NCBI GenBank assembly: GCA_035946615.1
Contig: DASYZB010000132.1
Location: forward strand, 36,396-100,395
Origin: Verrucomicrobiia bacterium
Lineage (GTDB): Bacteria; Verrucomicrobiota; Verrucomicrobiia; Limisphaerales; UBA8199
Length of the DNA: 64,000 nucleotides
Reading direction: 5' to 3'
The notes below the pieces were generated by a model that did no database searches, had not been told where the DNA came from, and worked only from the letters and a program-made list of their open reading frames with translations. Position numbers and translations under genes: made by a program. Shown one piece after another: positions 56,334-63,871 of this stretch. Positions within the stretch are counted from its first letter, which is position 1. Every line of letters starts with the position of its first letter.

Positions 56334-57108
56334 GAGGACAGAATCATGGGGAGAGAAGAAAAACCAGAAAGCGGAGAACAGAAAAATAGGCTCTCGTACT
56401 TTTGGTTTCGCACTGCATCCAGCCGAGTACCTCGGTGGTGGTCGAGGCCCGCCAGGCTCTTCACGCGATAGAAGGAGCTCAGCCCGGCGGTTGCGGAGTT
56501 ACACTCAAGGATTTTGCTCAAGGCAATCCGGCTCGGTAATACCGGAATGGGAAATTGGTCCATCCCGGATCGGACATTTAGCCGCCGCCTCTTGCCTTCC
56601 TTTGTCGGAAACTTTGTCGGAAACTTTGTCAAGTGGCTTCTTTTCAATGAAAAATGCAAAATTAGCCAAATTTTGGGGTTTTCACCCCATTGTCCGAAAC
56701 AGAGGCTCGATTAGCTTACCAGCGGTTCCTTGTAATGGTGGTTAGTTAGGTTCAGGCGGCTCTGAGTGGGGCCGCCTTTTTCATTGCGCCATTGCTCTCC
56801 TCTTTCTTACATTTCTTTCACCGTGTGTATGGGTGCGCCTTGTTGGTGCGCTCTTTTGGCTTGGCGCGCTTTTGGAAAATGCACCCGGTCGCATCATCCT
56901 CGCCCTCGTTCTGCTGATCTTCAGTATTTTAGGCGTACCCTTTGGGATTGAACAGGAGAATGCAACGGGGGGATGGGAGACGGACAAGGCGAATTTTGAC
57001 AGGCGGGAGGCGCTCAGGCTTGTGCGCCGTGTCGTTGCTGCCCGGCTTTTATTGACAAAACCCCCGCTTGCCACAATCTTCTCCACCGTTCGGTTGCCTC
57101 AATCGGTT
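56334..57108 (+). other. Gene-free stretch before the tRNA gene
   Basis: No frame here looks protein-coding. A 12-bp unit (CTTTGTCGGAAA) is repeated in tandem about 2.5 times near 56597-56630. A terminator-like hairpin lies at 56754. A short peptide frame on the plus strand near 56410-56530 might be a gene remnant, but I cannot identify it. Confidence 0.4.
56754..56783 (+). terminator. Rho-independent terminator-like hairpin
   Basis: AGGCGGC and GCCGCCT form a 7-bp stem with a 10-base loop, followed by TTTTTC. It could end the epimerase transcript, although it is 420 bp after that stop codon, or a short unannotated RNA. Confidence 0.6.
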
Positions 57109-57184
57109 GCCTCGGTAGCTCAATTGGCAGAGCAGTTGACTCTTAATCAATTGGTTCTAGGTTCAAGTCCTAGCCGGGGCACCA
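57109..57184 (+). tRNA. tRNA-Lys (anticodon CUU)
   Basis: A full cloverleaf can be drawn. The acceptor stem GCCTCGG pairs with CCGGGGC (one G-U). The D arm contains GCTCAATTGGCAGAGC. The anticodon stem GTTGA/TCAAT encloses the loop CTCTTAA with anticodon CTT, reading AAG (Lys). The T arm has the invariant GGTTCAAGTCC, and the discriminator A and CCA are encoded (57181-57184). The 3' half is duplicated at 58271. Confidence 0.95.
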
Positions 57185-57188
57185 CTTC
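57138..57188 (+). repeat. attL-like 51-bp direct repeat within tRNA-Lys
   Basis: This covers the anticodon stem-loop to four bases past the encoded CCA. It is identical over 51 bp to 58271-58321. It has the position and size expected of a tRNA 3'-end attachment site used by tyrosine recombinases. Confidence 0.85.
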
Positions 57189-57334
57189 ATAATCAATCAC
57201 TTACACAAAATAAAATTAATATCCGATTTATTATACTCTGACAAATCCTTGACAAGTGGCGGGAATTCTGGTCCGGTCACGCCATGAAAGAAAAGCAGGG
57301 CGGCTACACGGAAATCGGGGAACTCGAAGTAAGG

Positions 57335-58027
57335 CTACGTCCTCCAATTCTCCCATGCCCAACCTTGCTGTCTAAAGTTGTATAAGAGTTGTGAGGTGTA
57401 CGACCCAACTTCTTCCGTTGAAAGACCGCTATCTGCGGCAAATTGACGCAAATCCCCCTCAAGTTTCTCAAACAACCGATTTTTCAGGGGGTACCCGCCC
57501 TTATAATCGGCTTCAAGAGGAAGGCGATCGCATTCGTCAAGAGGTTTCCAACGACGCACTACCGCAAGTCCGTATTGAAGCAGTTTATCGGACCGCAACG
57601 TTTCCGCTGACTTGGTAAAGAAATCCATCGCATGATTTCGTACATCCCCGGAAATCTCGTTTAAAACTAAGTGTAGTTCGCTCATTGAATTTCCGTATGT
57701 ATACCAGTTCAGTTCTACTTCAATAGCACGTCGTCCAAATTTCAGGTTTGAAAGGCCGGTGTTCCTTCCGATAGGAGAACCTCCCGCTCCATTCCAGCAC
57801 GGGTCATAAGTTGTAGCAACTTCAACAGCCAAAGCACCGGCTTTTCCGTCCCGTTGAAAGAAAATACAATCGTACAATCCGTCTTCGTGGACCCGGCGAA
57901 AGTTGTAGAAAACAGATTTTGCCCAAGCGAACCTAAAGCCCGGATGGTTTGATTCCATGTGAGAAACAACGTCTTTCTTGATCTGCATGGCAAGGCACGC
58001 TTGTCCGCATTGTTCAGGCGTCCACAA
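57335..58027 (-). CDS. Unknown protein, sole gene of the tRNA-bounded mini-island
   Basis: The 230-residue product has no signal peptide or membrane segment. It is mixed alpha/beta with several aromatic-rich strands (GLYDCIFFQRDGKAGALAVEV, AIEVELNWYTYGNSMSELHLVL) and a helical C-terminal part. The pattern YD-x(n)-E-V in the first strands is loosely reminiscent of PD-(D/E)xK nucleases, but the lysine is not evident, so I do not assign that. Base composition differs from the neighbours. The start may be ATG 58027 or ATG 57988 (MQIKKDVVSHMES), which looks more natural. No family is recognised. Confidence 0.6.
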   Translation of the reverse strand: MWTPEQCGQACLAMQIKKDVVSHMESNHPGFRFAWAKSVFYNFRRVHEDGLYDCIFFQRDGKAGALAVEVATTYDPCWNGAGGSPIGRNTGLSNLKFGRRAIEVELNWYTYGNSMSELHLVLNEISGDVRNHAMDFFTKSAETLRSDKLLQYGLAVVRRWKPLDECDRLPLEADYKGGYPLKNRLFEKLEGDLRQFAADSGLSTEEVGSYTSQLLYNFRQQGWAWENWRT

Positions 58028-58241
58028 ACACCACGGCGAGCGTAAAGAAGGTGCGGTTGAACGTCAATCGGAGTCAGAACTCCTGACAAACCTGACAAGC
58101 GAAGCCGTGCATATAAAAAATCCGCACCCTGTATAAAAACCTTGCCCCTTGGCAACGGCTCTCACGTTAAAAAAATGAAAGTGCATCCTGACCGCATAAG
58201 CACGGGATGAAATGCACTCCGATAAAATAACGTCTCGGGAC

Positions 58242-58257
58242 TGGCACGATTAGTGCG
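58242..58257 (+). promoter_or_regulatory. Sigma-54-type promoter element at the island edge
   Basis: TGGCACG (perfect -24 box), four bases, then GTGCG where TTGCA is the consensus. GG-to-GC spacing is correct. Transcription would start near 58268, directly before the repeated tRNA fragment, and head towards the VCBS gene at 58640. Chance occurrence is possible. Confidence 0.45.
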
Positions 58258-58270
58258 TCTATAAAAAACC

Positions 58271-58321
58271 GACTCTTAATCAATTGGTTCTAGGTTCAAG
58301 TCCTAGCCGGGGCACCACTTC
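58271..58321 (+). repeat. attR-like 51-bp direct repeat (tRNA-Lys 3' half copy)
   Basis: Identical to 57138-57188. It lacks the 5' half of the tRNA, so it cannot encode a tRNA itself. It marks the far end of the mini-island. Confidence 0.85.
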
Positions 58322-58444
58322 TTCTTCCCGTCTGGCAAGCACTTCCGCGATTCGAATCAAACGCCGGGAAAATCGAAAAAGCGTGCTTGGCCAATTCTTG
58401 GCCAATTTTCAGGTGATCGCGTTCTCTAAGCGCAATGCGGTGGC

Positions 58445-58588
58445 TCAGTGAGGATTGAGGTAGCGATGCAGTTCGCTCCGGGAGATCAGGATCCGGCGAA
58501 GTCCGGGCAGTTTTCGAAGCACCTTCCGGCGCACGAGTCGTCGCACCGTTTCTGCGCGCACGCCGAGCTCGGCAATGCTTTTCCCGAA
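58445..58588 (-). pseudogene. Excisionase-like helix-turn-helix remnant
   Basis: A 47-codon open stretch without a start codon reads IAELGVRAETVRRLVRRKVLR then KLPGLRRILISRSELHRYL and a stop at 58445. This is the second half of the MerR/Xis-like HTH_17 fold: a recognition helix, a wing around RRILISR, and the final SELHRYL helix. The upstream frame is closed by TAA at 58589. It sits 124 bp outside the right repeat, on the strand pointing towards the tRNA, where an excisionase-integrase pair would be expected. It overlaps nothing else of note. Confidence 0.6.
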
Positions 58589-58639
58589 TTACCTTTCCAA
58601 CACCCCCGCCGGCTGGCATTTTCTGTCACGTTGAAAATT

Positions 58640-60970
58640 ATGGTTTTATCCCGATATTTTTCTCTCTGCGCAGCGGCCCTGGCTACGGCTGGGCTTATTC
58701 TAAACGGTTCGGCGGCCACAACGAACCGCAACCACTTCGGCTTTACCGGTCCGGAAATTTTTCCCATCGACAACCAGATTTCCCAGTTGCACGTGGCCGA
58801 CCTGGACGGCGACGGCCTCAATGATCTCATTGTGGTCAATAACGCCCGCTCGAAGATTAACCTGCTCTACAATCAAACCGCCAAAACCAACCGGGTCCGC
58901 AATCCCTATGCCTCGCCTCGACGCGAGATCAACCAATTGCCGCCCGATGCCCGGTTCCGGATTGAATCCATCGCCTCTGAAAAGCGGATTTCCTGCCTGG
59001 TCGTGGCGGACCTTAATGGCGATGGCCGCCCAGACATCGCCTATTACGGCGACCCAAAAGAGTTGGTCGTCCTGTACAACCAGGGCGCCAACGGCTGGAG
59101 CATCCCCAAACGCTGGCCTATTGACGACGGCCAACTCTCCCCCAATGCCCTTTGCACGGGCGACCTGAATGGCGACGGGCGCACTGACCTGGTTCTCCTG
59201 GCTGAGGATTACGTCTATTTTCTTCCTCAACAGGCCGACCATACGCTGGGTGAACCGCAAAAAATCCCGCTCTCTTCACCTGCGAAATCCATCCAGCTCG
59301 TCGATATCAATGGCGATGGGCGCAGCGACTTGCTCCTGGTCAATTGGGAGGACAAAAACCCCTTCCGCTTTCGCCTCCAAAAACCCGATGGCCAGCTCGG
59401 CCCGGAGTTGTACTTTTCAGCCGCTCCCATCCGCTCCTATTGGGCCGATAACCTCGAACCGCGCGGCAAAACCGACATCATGACCATCGCCCTGAACTCC
59501 GGGCGCGCCGCCGTTTCCCAATTTGTCCTTAAACAGGCCCAACCGCTGTCCGGTTGTTTCCGCCGGGGCCAATTCCAAGTGCTCCCGCTCAATAAAACCG
59601 ACAAAGCGCGGCGCGGCCAGGTCTGGGCCGATGTCAATGGCGACGGTCTGCCCGACCTGGTCGTGGCTGAACCCGAGAGCGGGCAGATTTCCCTGTACCT
59701 GCAGGAAAAGGATGGCTCCCTGGCTTCTCCAAAGACCTTTCCCTGCCTGGCCGGGGTGAGCGACCTGGCCGTTGCCCACTGGCAAGGCGATGGGAAACCT
59801 GAGATTTTCATGCTCAGCGCCGATGAAAAGTGCGTCGGAGTCACCCGTTTGGACGAGAAGGGCCGCCTGCCATTCCCGACGCTCCTGCCGTTCGAGGGCA
59901 AGCCCCTGGCCATGGCCGTGGGCAAACTGCAACCCAAGGGCAAACCGGTCCTGGCCGTTATCATGGACCAGGACGGCAAGCGCTCGCTGGTGACGCGGAC
60001 CGCCGATGGCAAGACTCGCAAACAAAAGTTGAGCGAAAGTTTTCAATCCAATCCCACAACCATGGTCTTCCATGATGTCGATCAAGACGGCCTGCCCGAC
60101 CTGGTGGTGTTGATCCCATACGAGAAAGTCAAAATCCTGCGGCAAGTGCCCGGCAAAGATTTTCAAGAGATCGACGTCGCCCCGCCCGGTGGCGCCATCG
60201 ACCAGCCCTGGCTTAGCTCCGCCGATATCGACGGCGACGGCAAACCCGAGCTGTTGCTCACTCAAAAAAACTTCCTGCGCGCGGTCGTTCTGGAACGGCA
60301 GCAGGCCGGCGCGGAGGCCAACAATGAAGAGGGCTGGGCCTTTAAGGTCAAAGAGCAGATCAACGGGGCCTCGCGCAATTCGCGCCTCGTCGCCGCCGCT
60401 GCCATGCCGGGTTGTGCCAACGGGCTCCCCTCACTCTTCCTGCTGGATGCCGAGCGCAAGGCCCTCACCCTTTGTGAGCGCGATGATTCCGGCGTCTTCC
60501 GTGTCACCCGCAACATTCCATTGCCCATCGCGGACTTCAGCAACCTCCAAGGCGTTTCACTGGGGACCTCCGCCAATGGCAATGCCCTGGCGTTGCTCGG
60601 GCTCAACGCAGTCGCCTGGCTGCCCCTGCAAGGCAAGGCCTGGGAACTCGATGAACTCGACGGCTATGAAACCCCCATCCACGACGGCTATCTCAACGAC
60701 GTCATCTCCGGCGACCTCGACAACGATGGCCGCAAAGACCTCGTCTTCCTTGAAACCGCTCATAATTATCTCGACCTGGTCCTCTTCGACTCACACCACA
60801 AACTCATCCCGGCCAATCGCTGGCAGGTCTTCGAGGAGCATACCTTCCGTGGCCGCCGCAGCGACATGCCCGAACCCCGCGAAGCCCTCATCGCCGACAT
60901 GACCGGTGACGGCAAAAACGACCTCGTCGTCCTCGTCCACGACCGCATCCTCCTCTATCCCCAAGAGTAG
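58640..60970 (+). CDS. Large exported VCBS/FG-GAP-repeat protein
   Basis: The 776-residue product has a signal peptide (MVLSRYFSLCAAALATAGLI, cleavage near residue 26) and at least nine calcium-loop repeats: DLDGDGLND, DLNGDGRPD, DLNGDGRTD, DINGDGRSD, DVNGDGLPD, DVDQDGLPD, DIDGDGKPE, DLDNDGRKD and DMTGDGKND. They build one or more beta-propellers. No catalytic or anchoring domain is seen. ATG 58640 is preferred because upstream in-frame sequence overlaps the decayed HTH and is not protein-like. The role is probably adhesion or recognition at the cell surface. Confidence 0.85.
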   Translation: MVLSRYFSLCAAALATAGLILNGSAATTNRNHFGFTGPEIFPIDNQISQLHVADLDGDGLNDLIVVNNARSKINLLYNQTAKTNRVRNPYASPRREINQLPPDARFRIESIASEKRISCLVVADLNGDGRPDIAYYGDPKELVVLYNQGANGWSIPKRWPIDDGQLSPNALCTGDLNGDGRTDLVLLAEDYVYFLPQQADHTLGEPQKIPLSSPAKSIQLVDINGDGRSDLLLVNWEDKNPFRFRLQKPDGQLGPELYFSAAPIRSYWADNLEPRGKTDIMTIALNSGRAAVSQFVLKQAQPLSGCFRRGQFQVLPLNKTDKARRGQVWADVNGDGLPDLVVAEPESGQISLYLQEKDGSLASPKTFPCLAGVSDLAVAHWQGDGKPEIFMLSADEKCVGVTRLDEKGRLPFPTLLPFEGKPLAMAVGKLQPKGKPVLAVIMDQDGKRSLVTRTADGKTRKQKLSESFQSNPTTMVFHDVDQDGLPDLVVLIPYEKVKILRQVPGKDFQEIDVAPPGGAIDQPWLSSADIDGDGKPELLLTQKNFLRAVVLERQQAGAEANNEEGWAFKVKEQINGASRNSRLVAAAAMPGCANGLPSLFLLDAERKALTLCERDDSGVFRVTRNIPLPIADFSNLQGVSLGTSANGNALALLGLNAVAWLPLQGKAWELDELDGYETPIHDGYLNDVISGDLDNDGRKDLVFLETAHNYLDLVLFDSHHKLIPANRWQVFEEHTFRGRRSDMPEPREALIADMTGDGKNDLVVLVHDRILLYPQE

Positions 60971-61118
60971 AACGCGCCGCGCCTTTTTCGGGCTCTCAGG
61001 CGTTTTCACAACCCACCCCGTCCATTTTCCCCACACCACTGCCCCACCCTGAGACACTCCCCCAACCCCCATAACCAGCAACCCCCGTACCCATGCGCCC
61101 AGGGAAAGTACGGTTTTT

Positions 61119-61134
61119 TGGCACGAATTTCGCT
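61119..61134 (+). promoter_or_regulatory. Sigma-54-type promoter upstream of the 61276 gene
   Basis: TGGCACG, four bases, then TCGCT (consensus TTGCW), with one mismatch in the -12 box and correct spacing. It lies 142 bp before the start codon at 61276. The rest of the 305-bp gap 60971-61275 shows no gene. Sigma-54 dependence would also require an activator, not seen here. Confidence 0.5.
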
Positions 61135-61275
61135 TTACACAAATCAGCCGTTTAGGGAACCCATCCCCCTAACAGTAGGGCAGCGCGGGCAAGATGCGTC
61201 TGCAGAGAAATACAGCCGGTCTCGCCCGCGCGTATTAATAAGGTGTTAAACGCCCGAAACAAGAAAGCGAGTTTT

Positions 61276-61803
61276 ATGATCGCTAACGACCCAAACTGTC
61301 CGGACAAATCAACAGAATCTCCCGAATCCCCCAACTTCACCCTCGAACCCCTGCGCACCCAGGGCCGCGATGCCCTCAGCACATTCGACATCCCGGCATT
61401 CGCCAAAATCACACTCCGCCAGCTCGAAATAACCTGGGAAAACTCCAACAACCAAATAAGCATCAAAAAGGGCGACGACCTTTTCTGCTCAACATGCCCC
61501 AACCCCATCCCACCAGCCGGTGAAATAACCCGCGCCACTTTCCGCATCCAACCCAAGGCCGGTGACGGACCCCTCACCGTCGAGATCGTCCCACCACATA
61601 CAATCTCAATACACCCGCCACACGATCCAACAACAATTTACCTTTGGCTCAACAAACACGGCTTCAAAATGCCACCAGCAGCAGCAGCCATCCTCCTGCT
61701 AATCGCCATCGCCGCCGCAACATTGCCATTCCCCGACACCGATGACGATAACGACGACGACACCGTGGACCACCACCGGCACGCCCTCACCGTTCGCTGC
61801 TGA
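61276..61803 (+). CDS. Hypothetical protein with one C-terminal membrane segment
   Basis: The 175-residue product is Pro/Thr/Ile-rich in its first 130 residues with the pair FCSTCPNP, then one hydrophobic segment (AAAAILLLIAIAAATLPF). An Asp-rich and His-containing tail follows (DTDDDNDDDTVDHHRH). An upstream GTG at 61243 is an alternative start. It may be an envelope protein whose acidic tail binds metal; this is a guess. The next gene starts 46 bp later, so they are probably an operon. Confidence 0.55.
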   Translation: MIANDPNCPDKSTESPESPNFTLEPLRTQGRDALSTFDIPAFAKITLRQLEITWENSNNQISIKKGDDLFCSTCPNPIPPAGEITRATFRIQPKAGDGPLTVEIVPPHTISIHPPHDPTTIYLWLNKHGFKMPPAAAAILLLIAIAAATLPFPDTDDDNDDDTVDHHRHALTVRC

Positions 61804-61849
61804 GCCGGCCCCGAGAACCCAAAATAGCCGGCAACACACAGGCCCCACG

Positions 61850-63229
61850 ATGTCCAAGAATCCCTGGCATGCCCTCGAGGAGGTCCCAGGCCTCATCGCC
61901 ACGCCAGACCAGTGGCGCACCCTCCTTGGCCCGAACCTTCCACAATTCCAAACACTCTGCCTGCATCCCGCTGAAGTTCTCCCCCTGACCCGCCGGTGCA
62001 AACTCTGCCATTGCAACCACGACATCATCCTCCGGCATGACCACACCGGCGCCATTGCCGTCTGCCGTTGCGACCCGCCAACCTGCCCGGACATCCACCT
62101 CACCATGGAACAAATAACCCCCCTTCAACTCAACTGGCAAAGCCTTGGCCGCGCCCTCTGCAAAACACTCCAGCTAAACCCGAAATTCGAATTCCTCCAC
62201 CCGGCCAACGCCGCCCAGGTCGGCTCCTGGTCGTCAGCGGCAGTGCCAGCCATCCTGACCATCCACGTTTTCCCCGAGGAGTTCCGCAGCACCGTCGCCC
62301 AACTCGCAGCGCACCTCCGCCGCCCCTTCCTCCTCTTCGCTCCCACCAGCACCCATATCGACGCCACAGCCCTCGCAATCCTCGAAAACTACGGCGCCGC
62401 CTTCTTCCCTCTCGACACAACCGTCACGCTCACCCCCCAAGGTACCCTGACCGCCCGCCAACCGCCCGCCCACCTCTTTCTGCGCTTCACCCCCGAAACC
62501 GAAAGAGCGCCCGCCGCCATCATCCACAAACCACGCTACGCCCTCCGAAAAGGCCTGGGCGTTTGGCACCTGATTTTCGACTTCAAAGAAGCCGACATCC
62601 GCCACGAAAAAGGACTCCTGTACGTCGCCTGGCTCCTCTACAACCCCCCCGAACAGCCAATTCATGCGATCGATCTCATGGCCAAAATCCCCGAAATCTA
62701 TCGCCAGCAACTCGGCCTCGCCCCCATCGTTGACCCAACCACCGGCAAGGCGGCCCCCCTGCAAAGCCGTGCGCGCATCCAGGAACGCAGCCTCTCCCTC
62801 GACGACGCCCAGGCCATGCGCGCCATCTTCAAAAAAGAAAAAGAACTCGAAGCCATCCTCGACTCCGAAGACGAATCCGAACCCGTCAAAGCCGAAGCCC
62901 TCCGCGAATTGGAGGCCATCTCTGAATTCCAGCGGCGTCACGCCAGCCGTTCCCAGGACAGCGCCCGGCGCGTTAATGATGGCGTTCGAAAGGCAATCAA
63001 GCGGCTTGAACGGCATCTCTCAACCGCGCTGGACCAGAACGGAACCCCCCACCCAGTCCTCTACCCATTCGCACTCCATCTCCAAAAGTACATCCTGACA
63101 CCTTCAAGCCAACACCCTGGGTCCGCCGCCCGTCCTGGCAAACCCACCTCCGCAGCCCCTCTCACCTACGAACCACCGAGAGGCACCCAATGGGCTCCAG
63201 CACACCACATCGCCACGACAGCGGGCTAA
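61850..63229 (+). CDS. Uncharacterised protein with a Cys cluster and an AfsR/LuxR-ATPase-like C-terminal domain
   Basis: The 459-residue product has a Cys/His cluster (CKLCHCNHD ... CRCDPPTC, about residues 50-80) that could bind zinc. The C-terminal half (about residues 235-420) runs VWHLIFDFKEADIRHEKGLLYVAWLL, then LDDAQAMRAIFKKEKELEAIL and SARRVNDGVRKAIKRLERHL. This matches my memory of the conserved C-terminal region found in many actinobacterial and myxobacterial ATP-binding/LuxR-type regulators (GLRYLARLL ... AERAR..V..AI). No P-loop is visible here, so only that region is shared. ATG 61850 gives a sensible start. I do not know its function. Confidence 0.6.
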   Translation: MSKNPWHALEEVPGLIATPDQWRTLLGPNLPQFQTLCLHPAEVLPLTRRCKLCHCNHDIILRHDHTGAIAVCRCDPPTCPDIHLTMEQITPLQLNWQSLGRALCKTLQLNPKFEFLHPANAAQVGSWSSAAVPAILTIHVFPEEFRSTVAQLAAHLRRPFLLFAPTSTHIDATALAILENYGAAFFPLDTTVTLTPQGTLTARQPPAHLFLRFTPETERAPAAIIHKPRYALRKGLGVWHLIFDFKEADIRHEKGLLYVAWLLYNPPEQPIHAIDLMAKIPEIYRQQLGLAPIVDPTTGKAAPLQSRARIQERSLSLDDAQAMRAIFKKEKELEAILDSEDESEPVKAEALRELEAISEFQRRHASRSQDSARRVNDGVRKAIKRLERHLSTALDQNGTPHPVLYPFALHLQKYILTPSSQHPGSAARPGKPTSAAPLTYEPPRGTQWAPAHHIATTAG

Positions 63230-63238
63230 CGCGGCTTC

Positions 63239-63335
63239 GCCTTGATTCCAAATCCGGGGGGCGCAGAATCTGGCTGCCCAATTACCAGCAGACGCTCTAG
63301 CTTTGCCTTGATTCCAAATCCGGGGGGCGCAGAAT
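63239..63335 (+). repeat. 66-bp tandem duplication carrying a 31-bp identical core
   Basis: GCCTTGATTCCAAATCCGGG then GGGCGCAGAAT occurs at 63239-63269 and 63305-63335, 66 bp apart, which keeps the reading frame (LIPNPGGAE twice). It sits just after the stop of the 61850 gene. Confidence 0.8.
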
Positions 63336-63580
63336 GCTACCCCATCATCTGGACCGACGTCCTCGAACCCTACGGCGTCGCCGCAGCTCCAGACAAACCT
63401 CTCGCCGTTTTTGGCGCCATCGAATTCTGGTGGTTCGGCGAGCACGGCGCCCCCCGCATGGACACCTCCGATCATGTCCTCTTCATCAACGACCAACTCG
63501 CCGTCCGCTTCATCGAAGAAATCGACTTCGACTACAGCGCCATCGACGCCACCGCCGCCCTCCTAACAGCAGCGGCGTAA
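63242..63580 (+). CDS. Short protein or gene fragment behind the tandem duplication
   Basis: The frame (about 112 residues, TTG start) begins inside the 66-bp duplication. From residue ~33 it reads like a conserved protein end: YPIIWTDVLEPYGVAAAPDK, then FGAIEFWWFGEHG and DYSAIDATAALL. It is probably the 3' part of a larger gene whose beginning was replaced by the duplication. The bases after it (63581-63871) hold no gene. Confidence 0.4.
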   Translation: MIPNPGGAESGCPITSRRSSFALIPNPGGAECYPIIWTDVLEPYGVAAAPDKPLAVFGAIEFWWFGEHGAPRMDTSDHVLFINDQLAVRFIEEIDFDYSAIDATAALLTAAA

Positions 63581-63871
63581 CACCCAGCCCGGGGCGGGTA
63601 GCGCGCCCGCCCCGCCCTCCGCGCCAGGCCCATTAAGAATCTCATGCCGGCCACTCACCATCCCCCACGGCTTTTTCCACACGGACTTTGCGCCGCACCT
63701 TGTCGCATTTGTTGCTTGTCACAGCCAGCCACCATGACACACTCACCGTCAAACCTGCAGAACGGAAGCCACAGAGACGGGAAAACCAGGGGTGCGCCGC
63801 CTTTTAAAACAACAGCCCTGCAGCAAACAAAACCATCCCAAAAGCAATCATAGGTACATAATTTGGCCTCG

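Larger units (their letters stand above)
57189..58270 (+). mobile_element. Mini-island of 1.1 kb between two copies of the tRNA-Lys 3' end
   Basis: The block between the perfect 51-bp repeats contains one unidentified gene (minus strand, 57335-58027) and no integrase. It is visibly richer in A+T than the flanking chromosome (57189-57260 and 58090-58270 especially). The left copy completes a functional tRNA, the classic outcome of site-specific integration. The island is far too small to encode its own recombinase, so it is either a deletion remnant or an element moved by a helper. Confidence 0.7.

Noticed and set aside
56243..56659. A 138-codon minus-strand frame after the epimerase gene
   Set aside because: Half of it lies opposite the epimerase and the rest includes a tandem 12-bp repeat; no protein features.
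56833..57192. A 119-codon plus-strand frame running into the tRNA gene
   Set aside because: It overlaps the tRNA-Lys gene and lacks any conserved feature.
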